Assembly: GCA_038236865.1 (NCBI GenBank)
Contig: JBBRZI010000027.1
Coordinates: 1-15,917 of the forward strand
Origin: UBA4729 sp038236865
Lineage (GTDB): Bacteria; Patescibacteriota; Saccharimonadia; Saccharimonadales; UBA4665
Reading direction: 5' to 3'
Length of the DNA: 15,917 bases
Shown here: positions 1-6,742 of the stretch, one piece after another
Numbering within the stretch: position 1 is the stretch's first letter
How the letters are laid out: the number at the start of each line of letters is the position of its first letter
Translations under genes and position numbers: made by a program
Notes under the pieces: generated by a model
What the model saw: only the letters and a program-made list of their open reading frames with translations
The model's database searches: none
Told to the model about the DNA's origin: nothing

Positions 1-135
1 CGCATAATTGGCGACAAAATCTTTCGATCGTCCAAGTGCTACTTCAAGGGATGCGTGGTCATACGGCAACATGCTCAGTACTTCTTGTGAATTTTGGGTT
101 GGGTACAGTTCGGGTAATTCGTGTAGTTCGTTCAT
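1..135 (-). CDS. Unidentified protein, N-terminal 45 residues (runs off left edge)
   Basis: The frame reads from ATG at 135 down to the window edge without a stop, beginning MNELHELPELYPTQ. The start is well supported: AAGGAG lies just upstream at a normal distance, and the ATG overlaps the TGA of the preceding gene as ATGA (135-132), the sign of translational coupling. The visible part is soluble-looking, acidic and leucine-rich at first, with no signal peptide or membrane segment. It is the fourth gene of the operon that starts from the promoter near 3502-3530, so it probably works with the membrane proteins upstream. Too little is visible to name a family. Confidence 0.75.
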   Translation of the reverse strand, partial: MNELHELPELYPTQNSQEVLSMLPYDHASLEVALGRSKDFVANYA

Positions 136-1472
136 TTCTTTACTCCTTTAATGATTGGTGGGGTTACTTTACAGGTGAATTGCAGTGAGTCTGGGATAGC
201 ATTCGGGCTGTCGCCTCGCTCGATGGAAAATTCATTATGGGCGACCAAACCGGCAAAACTGGCGGCGTAATCTTGGCTGATTGACGGATAGTGGCTATTG
301 GGGGCGAACTGTATCTTTGCGGTGGCCGATTGCTTTTGCAAAAGGGATTTGATCACCTGGTCAGCCAGACTAAATATTTCACTGCCGCAGGCGCCTTGCT
401 CGGCCTTGGCCAGGTCGGCCACCGCGAGTTTAGCTTTTACGCCCTGATAGTACGTATCAAAGTTCTTACCTTGCGTCGTCAGGAGATCGTTTAGTTGGTT
501 GGCGGTGGCAGCTTTGAAGTTACCGCTGGGTTGCAGTTTGACGGGCGAACCGGCGACACAATAGCGATTGACGGTCGTCGCATCTTTACTGCAATCAATG
601 TTGAGGCCTAAAAAGTTGTCAAAGTTGGCGATGACTTCGATATTTGAACGGTCAATCTCAAACGTATCGGCATTTTTGACGACAGCGATTGGCAGCGCAT
701 TACCTTTTTTATCGAGGCGTGGGGCCAGCGTGATACTGATCGAATCATTCAGGGTTGTGGCCGGTTCGATGGCTTTGCCCTTTTCTTTGAATAACAACGG
801 TTTTGAAAAACCGGCGACGGGTATGCGCACCGTTGCCTGACTTCGCACGTCTAACCACGCTATGTCTGCACCTTGATTGATGAGAATTGCAGGTGCGGCC
901 AGCCGCACTTGGCTTGGTTGGGTCTGGTCACGGTGTGATTGGGCATTGACGGCCAAAACCATGAGCGCCAGGCTACCAATAGCCGCGAATGTACGACGAG
1001 ACGAGTGATTGCCGATCAGCTCCGTCGTCTTGGCACTCATTCGCCCGAAAGGATTAATGTTGAGACGACGTTTGGCTACAAACTGCAAGGCTACGTCGTC
1101 GCTGAATACAGGTTGGACCGAGTCTTGAACGTTTTCTGGTAGAGCGCTTGGTGCCGGGCCATTATTGTTCAAAAAAGTGCCAATTAAGCCCAGGAAATTG
1201 TGTAAGTCGATATCGGCCATATCGGCCTTGGGTACTTCTGAGGCTCTGGGCGCCGCAGCTGGCGCTGGCTGTTCGGTGGCTCGCTGCTCGCGGGCAGCAA
1301 GATAAGCGCCAAAGTCTTCGATCGCGATTTCATCATAGTCAGCTTCTATGCTCGGATGAACCGGACGAGGTTGCGGTTGGCGAATCGGACTGGCCGATCG
1401 CACAATTGGTGCCAACGCGGGAACCGAGGTTTGATCCCTTGGCTGTAGTTCTTCTTGATACGCTTCAAACAT
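132..1472 (-). CDS. Single-pass membrane protein with four-cysteine exported domain (orphan, paralogue of the gene at 2292-3260)
   Basis: A 446-residue protein of unknown function. Residues 1-155 are Pro/Ala-rich and acidic, probably disordered and cytoplasmic. Within them a short hydrophobic stretch at about 91-101 (HNFLGLIGTFL) may be an amphipathic helix. One membrane segment lies at about 160-178 after basic residues (RR at 159-160), so residues 180-446 should lie outside. That domain has exactly four cysteines (294, 305, 362, 434). The last two sit in ACG and FTCKVTP contexts, matching ACG and LVCTVSP in the protein encoded at 2292-3260. This points to shared ancestry and possible disulphides. 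The order of beta-rich then helical parts faintly recalls DUF4230, but I cannot confirm this. The start is fixed by TAGGAG upstream, whose TAG is the stop codon of the preceding gene, so coupling is likely. The stop overlaps the next start as ATGA. Confidence 0.88.
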   Translation of the reverse strand: MFEAYQEELQPRDQTSVPALAPIVRSASPIRQPQPRPVHPSIEADYDEIAIEDFGAYLAAREQRATEQPAPAAAPRASEVPKADMADIDLHNFLGLIGTFLNNNGPAPSALPENVQDSVQPVFSDDVALQFVAKRRLNINPFGRMSAKTTELIGNHSSRRTFAAIGSLALMVLAVNAQSHRDQTQPSQVRLAAPAILINQGADIAWLDVRSQATVRIPVAGFSKPLLFKEKGKAIEPATTLNDSISITLAPRLDKKGNALPIAVVKNADTFEIDRSNIEVIANFDNFLGLNIDCSKDATTVNRYCVAGSPVKLQPSGNFKAATANQLNDLLTTQGKNFDTYYQGVKAKLAVADLAKAEQGACGSEIFSLADQVIKSLLQKQSATAKIQFAPNSHYPSISQDYAASFAGLVAHNEFSIERGDSPNAIPDSLQFTCKVTPPIIKGVKK

Positions 1473-1482
1473 TACGCTACTC

Positions 1483-2295
1483 CTATAACCTTCCGATTTT
1501 AGCGGCTATGGTTTGTAACGGGTGATGAATGACTTGATTATAATCAGACTGAATAACCGCTATGGGGTTGCCGTGAATTGGTAGTTCACCGCTTTCGAGG
1601 CGGTACGCTCCCCCGGCAACAGCCACGGATAGCGCCAAAACAGCACTGGCCAACCTTGGTCGCAGGACGGCCTTGATAACCTTTTTAAGGCCGTGGCTGG
1701 CAATGGTCGCAGTTTCACTACTAGACCAGTCGTTATCATTTTTGCTCGTCACCGCTTCAATAGGGCGTTGGGGCATCGGGGCTACGACGCGCTGCGGCGT
1801 GGGCTGAGTTGGGGTAATTTTACTTTCTAGCTGACGAGCCGGCGCAATTTGTCTATTGTTGGGGGCCGCTACTCCAGCTAAGCCTCCCAGTAAACTCATA
1901 AACTGACCTTTAACATCGAAGTCTCCGGAAAGACCGCCATCTGAACCTTGTCTCAAATTAAGGCTAAGGGAATTAATTGGTACCGCTGGAGCGGTGTGAG
2001 GCGTCTCGGTTACGGTTCTGGGCACATCATTTACAGGAGCGAGGCGAGAAACCCGAACTACCTTACGACCATCAGGATATATAAAGATCGGCTTATCTTC
2101 ATGTCCAGCTACTGCCGCGTAAAACGTCGGCTCGCCATCACCCAATGGTTGGCGGTTAGCCGGTGCGTATGCTGGGTACGGCACACCCAGATCGGTTGCT
2201 GGAGTCGCACCGTTGTAGCCAACTTCTGGCGTTGGTGCACTGCTACCGAATATGTCATCGGCGAGCGGCTGGCGATCGTAGTCGCGCCCACTCAT
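1483..2295 (-). CDS. Proline-rich single-pass membrane protein (orphan)
   Basis: A 270-residue protein of unknown function. I chose the ATG at 2295 (MSGRDYDRQPLAD) because it overlaps the TGA of the gene before it as ATGA. The open frame extends 18 codons further upstream, but only inside that gene. Residues 1-195 are rich in Pro, Ala and Gly and probably disordered in the cytoplasm. They include one ordered-looking patch at about 68-82 (KPIFIYPDGRKVVRV) and a hydrophobic patch at about 132-143 (FMSLLGGLAGVA) that resembles a patch in the protein of the next gene. A basic stretch (KKVIKAVLRPR, about 204-214) precedes one membrane segment at about 215-232. That leaves only about 38 residues outside, with no large exported domain. 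It lies between two genes for membrane proteins with paralogous exported domains, so it may be the inner-face partner of a complex. Confidence 0.85.
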   Translation of the reverse strand: MSGRDYDRQPLADDIFGSSAPTPEVGYNGATPATDLGVPYPAYAPANRQPLGDGEPTFYAAVAGHEDKPIFIYPDGRKVVRVSRLAPVNDVPRTVTETPHTAPAVPINSLSLNLRQGSDGGLSGDFDVKGQFMSLLGGLAGVAAPNNRQIAPARQLESKITPTQPTPQRVVAPMPQRPIEAVTSKNDNDWSSSETATIASHGLKKVIKAVLRPRLASAVLALSVAVAGGAYRLESGELPIHGNPIAVIQSDYNQVIHHPLQTIAAKIGRL

Positions 2296-3260
2296 TTCGT
2301 TGCACCCGCTGACTGAAGATCCTTTTGCAAATCTGGACTGACCGTACAAACTAGTTTGTTGGGATCGGGCAAGGCAAAAGAAACTCCGTGTTTTTCAGCT
2401 TGGGGTTTGGTGTCCGCCAGCAGCTTGTCATATTGGGTTGTAGGTTTAAACTCACCCGTCACTTCAACGTCGATCTTTTCCTTGGTCAGCTTGAGGTTTG
2501 GATCCCAGCGAGCGGCTTCGTCGACTAGTTGTTGCTTTAGACCATCTGCGTAGAGTGGTTCGAGGTAGGGCCAGGCTTTGGGGCCACAGGCTTCGGCCGA
2601 TGTTTGATCAGCCGCCAATTCGGCATACCCGTCAAGCGTCCCCAGCAAGTCGTCGCTCTTATTAGCCTGTAGTTTTGGCAAGACATTGATCTCATTCTCA
2701 AAGTTTCTTTGAATCATCATTAATGCCCCGTTATCGTGGGTAAAGGCGTTCACGGTGGGGTTAGTCCGAGAAACCTCGGTGTGGAACGCACTGCCAGGTA
2801 CCGTCAACTGAAACCGACCGGTAGCTTCATTGTAGTGAAGGCTTACTTCCATGCTGTCGTTACAAACTTTACTCGTAATGTTTCCGTTGAACGTTGAGCT
2901 TGCTTTATAAGTGGTGCCGACCGTGCCGAGCAGTGGCAGGGTAACTTTCTTTTCAAATACGGCCGAAGCACCCGTCACATCGTTTTGATATACACCGTAG
3001 CACGTCTCGGGTCGAGCGAGTGATTTAACGGCAGTCAGCATTCCCTTGCCGGCCGAAACGGTAACGTCAGTTTTGATTAGAGGGTGATGGAGAGCGTATT
3101 CGCCGGCTCCCAGCGATCCGCCCACGACGGCAGCAGTTATTACCGAGCCGACTGTCATGGCTAATTTCGTGGAGATTGAGCCGCGCTCAGCATCAGCCCC
3201 GAAGAATTGTTCTCGGAGAGTCGAATAATTAGAAGCTTGTTCTGTACTTGCTATTTCCAT
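2292..3260 (-). CDS. Single-pass membrane protein with four-cysteine exported domain (first gene of operon, orphan)
   Basis: A 322-residue protein of unknown function. The start at 3260 (MEIASTEQASNYS) is preferred over in-frame ATGs at 3341 and 3314 because GAGGAG (3267-3272) lies six bases upstream of it and no comparable site serves the others. Residues 1-31 are cytoplasmic, a small-residue-rich membrane segment spans about 33-52 (AMTVGSVITAAVVGGSL), and the rest should be exported. The exported part has four cysteines (87, 133, 225, 305). C225 (AEACG) and C305 (LVCTVSP) match the last two cysteines of the protein encoded at 132-1472. A beta-rich half (about 85-160) is followed by a helical region (about 180-250) and a C-terminal strand region. 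This layout is loosely like DUF4230 proteins, but that is only a guess from pattern. It overlaps the next gene by ATGA. Confidence 0.88.
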   Translation of the reverse strand: MEIASTEQASNYSTLREQFFGADAERGSISTKLAMTVGSVITAAVVGGSLGAGEYALHHPLIKTDVTVSAGKGMLTAVKSLARPETCYGVYQNDVTGASAVFEKKVTLPLLGTVGTTYKASSTFNGNITSKVCNDSMEVSLHYNEATGRFQLTVPGSAFHTEVSRTNPTVNAFTHDNGALMMIQRNFENEINVLPKLQANKSDDLLGTLDGYAELAADQTSAEACGPKAWPYLEPLYADGLKQQLVDEAARWDPNLKLTKEKIDVEVTGEFKPTTQYDKLLADTKPQAEKHGVSFALPDPNKLVCTVSPDLQKDLQSAGATK

Positions 3261-3382
3261 AGCCCACTCCTCGTGCCCCAATCGGCACAGCGCAACCAGC
3301 GATGCTGTTTGCATTACGTTATGTATAGGGCAGCTGAGCACTATGTTGCGGCCACCACGGCAGCGTGAATGTTCAGTTGTCC

Positions 3383-3426
3383 ATCATGCAGTCGAATTTG
3401 AAGTACCTTCAAATAAGTTGCATGAT
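3383..3426. repeat. Nested inverted repeat in the operon leader
   Basis: Outer arms ATCATGCA (3383-3390) and TGCATGAT (3419-3426) enclose inner arms ATTTGAAG (3396-3403) and CTTCAAAT (3407-3414) around a 3-base loop. Both arm pairs are perfect 8-mers, separated by a 5/4-base internal loop. The element lies inside the predicted 5' leader of the left operon. No T-run follows on either strand, so it is not a standard intrinsic terminator. An RNA regulatory hairpin or a protein-binding site fits better. Confidence 0.7.
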
Positions 3427-3478
3427 CACCTGGCGCGAACCCTCCATTCTAGCCAATTGATCATACAGCTTGCCCTTG

Positions 3479-3490
3479 CAGCAACTGCTG
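3479..3490. promoter_or_regulatory. Dyad CAGCA-N2-TGCTG at the predicted transcription start
   Basis: A perfect 5+2+5 inverted repeat lies about 5-16 bases downstream of the predicted start site of the strong promoter at 3502-3530. The position suits a repressor operator or a 5'-end hairpin. No binding protein can be named. Confidence 0.3.
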
Positions 3491-3501
3491 GATTGTGTTG
3501 C

Positions 3502-3530
3502 AGTATAGTATAAACATATGTATTTGTCAA
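3502..3530 (-). promoter_or_regulatory. Strong sigma70-type promoter of the left operon
   Basis: On the minus strand a perfect -35 TTGACA (3525-3530) and a TATACT -10 (3502-3507) are separated by exactly 17 bases. Transcription should begin near 3495, giving a leader of about 235 nt before the start codon at 3260. The spacer holds the 8-base palindrome ACATATGT (3514-3521). This is the best promoter match in the window. Confidence 0.8.
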
Positions 3531-3644
3531 TACCTTTGTGCTCATGTCAATATAATGCTAACTTTAACAGGGGTCAAATTCTACATAAAAAACTACTATC
3601 GCAGCCAGATGGCCCTAAAAGTGAACGGCTAAAAAACGTCTGGC

Positions 3645-3962
3645 TTACAATTGAGGGCGGCGAAGCATTGGCAGGCCAGCTAGTTTGCGACGCCTACGCT
3701 CTTCGTTGGCGGCTATAATCTCGATAATTTGGGAGCGGGTGCGGCCGAAGTACTTGCCCCGTCTCTCGGCCTCGAATCCACTATTAGTGTCGATGACCAC
3801 GACGCCGGCATCATGCAGGGTGTCGTCGACCGCCTTCACCAGTTCAGGGCGCTCTTCTCCGTGTGCCTGGGCAAGCACAGCGGCAATTTTGGCAGCCGCC
3901 TCAACGATAGTCTCTCGCTCGTGGGCGAGGTTTAGATCGTGAATGCTCGGGTCCGTGTCCAT
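3645..3962 (-). CDS. Small orphan protein, 105 residues
   Basis: Function unknown. The frame starts MDTDPSIHDLNLAHE and ends with a strongly basic tail (NEERRRRKLAGLPMLRRPQL). The centre, about residues 15-60, reads as an amphipathic helix followed by a strand and turn (VVVIDTNSG). It has no membrane segment, no cysteines and no recognisable motif. There is no ribosome binding site before the ATG; the upstream bases are purely AT-rich. It starts 35 bases after the trhO stop on the same strand, so it may be co-transcribed with trhO. The basic C-terminus would suit RNA or ribosome binding, but that is inference. Acceptance rests on the good length, the matching strand and codon use like its neighbours. 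Confidence 0.7.
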   Translation of the reverse strand: MDTDPSIHDLNLAHERETIVEAAAKIAAVLAQAHGEERPELVKAVDDTLHDAGVVVIDTNSGFEAERRGKYFGRTRSQIIEIIAANEERRRRKLAGLPMLRRPQL

Positions 3963-3997
3963 AAATATATGTTAACACAAATTAGAATATATACAAG

Positions 3998-4894
3998 TTA
4001 CGGGCAACGTTTTGCGGTCGTTTTTCGGGCTTCGACACAGGTCGGGCAATACGCTTCATTGGCACAGTCATGACAGACCAACATCAACCGGTTGCAGGTT
4101 TTATTGGCACAATTTTCATAGTTGCTGGTGGTGGATTCGCAATGTGCGCACCGGCCAATGTCTATAGCTTGCTCACTAAATTTATGGCCCATCCGACCGT
4201 CAAACACGTAGAGCGAACCCTCCCAGAGACCGTCGTCGCCGAACGTTTCGCCGTACTTGGCGATGCCGCCATCGAGCTGGTAAACTTCATTAAAACCGCG
4301 ATTCTTCATGAGCAGACTGAGCACTTCACAACGAACGCCACCGGTGCAATACGTCACTATCGGCTTGTCTTTGAGCCTATCATACTTGGGGTCATCGAGC
4401 TCTTTGGCAAAATCCCGGGTATGCTCGACGTCCGGCACGATTGCGCCTTTGAACTTGCCGACCGCCGCTTCGTAGGCGTTACGGCCATCAAAAAAGACGA
4501 CGTCGTCGCCGCGCGTCGCCAGCAACCCGTGCACTTGCTTCGGCCCCAAACGCTGGCCGCCGCCGACAATCCCGTCGGCGTCGACCTTAATCTCATCCGG
4601 CGCGCCAAACGTCACAATTTCATCGCGAACCTTGACAACCAGTTTGGGAAAATCCTCGCGGCCACCAGCGCTCCACTTGAACACCATGTCTTTGAAGGCA
4701 GCATGTTGCTTGGTCTCTTTGATGTAGGTCTTCAGATCGGCCAGTTCACCGCCCAGTGTGCCATTGATGCCGTGCTGAGACAGCAGGATTCGGCCCTGTA
4801 AGTTGAGCTTCTCGCCCAGCGTCCGCTGCCACAACCGGACGGCCACCGGGTCACTGATTGGGGTGAATTTATAGTAGAGGATAATCTTCTGCAT
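3998..4894 (-). CDS. trhO: tRNA uridine(34) hydroxylase TrhO (rhodanese-like, UPF0176)
   Basis: TrhO (YceA) installs the 5-hydroxyl on uridine 34 of certain tRNAs using oxygen, the first step toward cmo5U or mo5U at the wobble base. The 298-residue protein has the family N-terminal domain (residues 1-95, with GRILLSQHGINGTLGG at 34-49). A rhodanese domain follows at about 110-230, with the active-site loop YCTGGVRCE at 182-190, so the catalytic cysteine is C183. The C-terminal part (about 249-298) holds nine cysteines in paired C-x2-C style, as in longer family members, and probably binds zinc. There is no ribosome binding site. Instead a TATAAT ends seven bases before the ATG, suggesting leaderless transcription from its own promoter. 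It lies 17 bases downstream of the tail-anchored protein gene. Confidence 0.93.
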   Translation of the reverse strand: MQKIILYYKFTPISDPVAVRLWQRTLGEKLNLQGRILLSQHGINGTLGGELADLKTYIKETKQHAAFKDMVFKWSAGGREDFPKLVVKVRDEIVTFGAPDEIKVDADGIVGGGQRLGPKQVHGLLATRGDDVVFFDGRNAYEAAVGKFKGAIVPDVEHTRDFAKELDDPKYDRLKDKPIVTYCTGGVRCEVLSLLMKNRGFNEVYQLDGGIAKYGETFGDDGLWEGSLYVFDGRMGHKFSEQAIDIGRCAHCESTTSNYENCANKTCNRLMLVCHDCANEAYCPTCVEARKTTAKRCP

Positions 4895-4901
4895 GGAGCT
4901 T

Positions 4902-4907
4902 ATTATA
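4902..4907 (-). promoter_or_regulatory. -10 box TATAAT directly before trhO (leaderless start)
   Basis: A perfect TATAAT lies in the 17-base gap upstream of trhO, with seven bases between it and the ATG. A start site at the usual distance would fall on or next to the A of ATG. No convincing -35 hexamer is seen at 16-18 bases. Confidence 0.5.
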
Positions 4908-4911
4908 CCTG

Positions 4912-6630
4912 CTATTGGCCACGAGTGAGCAGCACTATAATAAATGCCAGCAAAATGGTAATGATGCTAATGAGCGCGATGTCGGCGGCTCGACGAGTAG
5001 TCGTGTGCATGGTCGCATTGCCTCGTTTGGCAGTTGCAACTGGTGGCTGGTTCGCCACTTGAGCTTGGTCTTCGAGCACGGCCATGGCTCCGGCCTGCTG
5101 CACGAGGGTATTAAGGGCACTTTTGCCGCCACCATTCAGACTGGCGCGAGCCCGATCACGTAGCACCGGATCGCGTTCAAAATCTATCTCGCGCTCCACA
5201 AGCTCCCGTTTAAGCGCCCGCGGCATGTCACCGCCGCCGAGGTGCTCGGCAACGAGGCGCCGTAGCCCCCGTTCGCCAATCAGATGTGTTTCATAAATTT
5301 GGCGCAGAGTAGTTCCCTCGACAACGATAGTCTCGCTGACTGCCAACAACTCGGCGCGCGGCATCACACTAACGCGTTTTTCGACAGAGATTTTCTCGGC
5401 GGCCATATTCTCTGGAGTCGCATTCGTGACCGGACGTTTCTCGGACATTGGTCGCATAAAGGGGGCGAGTTCACGCGGCGAAGCAAAACCTTCGGCCGCC
5501 ATCAATACGTGACCGATTCGCTCTGATGATGGCCGCAGCGCAACTGGCGGTGTGCGCTTTTGTTCGACTGTTGTTACGATCAGCCGCTCACTGGCTGGAC
5601 TGAGCGCCACCTGCCGCCGTTCGGCCGCCGCTTGACGAATGCGGCCTTCTTTCTCAAACAACATCGTCTGGAGACCCTGAACTTGCTTCTCAAGTTTTTG
5701 CTGAACCGGTACCAACCGCTTCTCGGTTTTGATTCGACCCCGACGGCGGCCGATCAAATAACCAACAATCCCACCGACCAACAGCCCGCGCAGCTGCGCT
5801 TGACGCTCATTGGAATGGGCAGCTGCCACTGAGATAACGTTAGGATTTGCAGCCACACCGGGAGAATGCACCGTATTGAAGCTATTGCCTGGACCACCGC
5901 TACTAGGTGGCCGAGGCAACCAATTGCCTCCTCCAGCGCCAATCACTGGTGTGACTGGCGGCCGACCGGCACCGGCACTGGTCGGCAGCCCTGGCTCATC
6001 AGTATCAAGTTGGGGCGTCGACTCATTCCGACTGGGCCAGAGTGGTAGTTCGCCTTCGGCTGCCTGATGCGGGTCAATAATCTGCTCGATTGGTACTGAC
6101 ACGTCGGATTGCTCACCGGCTTCAGCCTCCGGGGAAACTCCATCGTCGACTGATTCAGCCTCGGATTCCTGCAAGGCCGATGCAAAAGCAGCTTCGAGGT
6201 CGCCACTAGCTTCGGCATACGCTAAAAAAGCGTCGGCGGCTTCGGCTTGGTCGGCCGCCGGGCTGTCGGCGGCGGCTTCCGCCAGTTCTACGGCCAGCTC
6301 ATCGCGCCGGCCGCGGGCTAAGTCTTTGGCGACAGCAGCCAGCTCAACCTCACTCAAGTACTCAAGGGGTGCTTCGGTATTCAATTCGGGAGTTTTATCA
6401 TTGTCTGAGCGTTCATTTTTGTCGAGCTTTTTCTCGGCTTTAGCCGGCGTGTCTCTGTCGCTCAAACGCTCCCATGTATTTGAGGATTTTTTGTCTTTTT
6501 GATCCGGCTTGGCTTCGACCGCAAAGGCGCCGAGTTTTTCGGCGTCTTTCTTTTTAGACTTCTTTGATTCCTTCTTGTCGTCAGAAGAAGTTTCTTGAAT
6601 ATCAGACTGGTTATGTGGGCCGGTTTCCAT
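4912..6630 (-). CDS. Tail-anchored scaffold-like protein with disordered N-terminus (orphan)
   Basis: A 572-residue protein of unknown function. In order it has: a Lys/Asp-rich disordered stretch (1-85); an acidic Ala/Glu-rich region likely to be helical (86-190); a Pro/Gly-rich linker (196-262); a glycine-zipper-like hydrophobic segment at 281-294 (RGLLVGGIVGYLIG) closed by RRRGR; a predicted coiled coil (about 303-340); a charged, well-ordered core at about 425-495 with TLRQIYETHLIGERGLRRLV; and a C-terminal membrane segment (548-568) followed by only RGQ. There is no signal peptide, so it is probably a tail-anchored protein facing the cytoplasm. The core looks like the conserved functional part, but I cannot name a family. 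No Shine-Dalgarno site precedes the ATG at 6630, which is the first ATG in frame after the promoter at 6686-6714. Confidence 0.85.
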   Translation of the reverse strand: METGPHNQSDIQETSSDDKKESKKSKKKDAEKLGAFAVEAKPDQKDKKSSNTWERLSDRDTPAKAEKKLDKNERSDNDKTPELNTEAPLEYLSEVELAAVAKDLARGRRDELAVELAEAAADSPAADQAEAADAFLAYAEASGDLEAAFASALQESEAESVDDGVSPEAEAGEQSDVSVPIEQIIDPHQAAEGELPLWPSRNESTPQLDTDEPGLPTSAGAGRPPVTPVIGAGGGNWLPRPPSSGGPGNSFNTVHSPGVAANPNVISVAAAHSNERQAQLRGLLVGGIVGYLIGRRRGRIKTEKRLVPVQQKLEKQVQGLQTMLFEKEGRIRQAAAERRQVALSPASERLIVTTVEQKRTPPVALRPSSERIGHVLMAAEGFASPRELAPFMRPMSEKRPVTNATPENMAAEKISVEKRVSVMPRAELLAVSETIVVEGTTLRQIYETHLIGERGLRRLVAEHLGGGDMPRALKRELVEREIDFERDPVLRDRARASLNGGGKSALNTLVQQAGAMAVLEDQAQVANQPPVATAKRGNATMHTTTRRAADIALISIITILLAFIIVLLTRGQ

Positions 6631-6685
6631 AATGGCGTGCGTAGGACCATGCTTAGCTTAATTCGATTGCATTCGCAAAGACTTT

Positions 6686-6714
6686 AGTATAGGATGGAAA
6701 CTACTATTTAGCAA
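6686..6714 (-). promoter_or_regulatory. Promoter of the tail-anchored protein gene
   Basis: On the minus strand TTGCTA (6709-6714) and TATACT (6686-6691) are spaced by 17 bases. The predicted start is near 6679, about 50 nt before the ATG at 6630. Its -10 hexamer is identical to that of the left-operon promoter. Confidence 0.5.
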
Positions 6715-6717
6715 CTT

Positions 6718-6742
6718 TGTGCACGCCCAAAAGCCGTGCGCA
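6718..6742. repeat. Inverted repeat between divergent genes
   Basis: TGTGCACG (6718-6725) and CGTGCGCA (6735-6742) form an 8-pair stem (one G-T pair) around a 9-base loop. It lies just upstream of the -35 hexamer of the promoter at 6686-6714. No T-run follows, so an operator or upstream binding site is more likely than a terminator. Confidence 0.3.

Larger units (their letters stand above)
3261..3644. other. Gene-free stretch holding promoter and structured leader
   Basis: About 384 bases without a convincing gene. It contains the strong minus-strand promoter, the dyad and the nested repeat listed separately, and the ribosome binding site at 3267-3272. A 12-codon minus-strand ORF (3447-3409, MEGSRQVIMQLI) runs into the nested repeat but has no ribosome binding site. 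A plus-strand TATAAT at 3551-3556 has no matching -35. Bases 3541-3644 are AT-rich and show nothing else I can name. Confidence 0.6.

Noticed and set aside
2292..3341. Longer N-terminus for the first operon gene starting at 3341 or 3314
   Set aside because: These upstream ATGs lack a ribosome binding site, whereas the ATG at 3260 has GAGGAG at ideal spacing. The extra residues would sit before an otherwise normal membrane-protein N-terminus.
3603..3645. Inverted repeat AGCCAGATG / CGTCTGGCT near the end of the 105-residue gene, considered as a terminator
   Set aside because: The loop is 25 bases, one pair fails on the minus-strand RNA, and the T-run begins ten bases after the second arm. This is too weak to call.
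3518..3718. Plus-strand 66-codon frame in the gap next to the left operon
   Set aside because: No ribosome binding site, composition unlike the neighbours, and it overlaps both the strong minus-strand promoter and the 105-residue gene.
4070..4801. Plus-strand open frame of 243 codons
   Set aside because: It lies wholly opposite trhO, whose family motifs are unmistakable. The antisense protein has no recognisable motif and no ribosome binding site.
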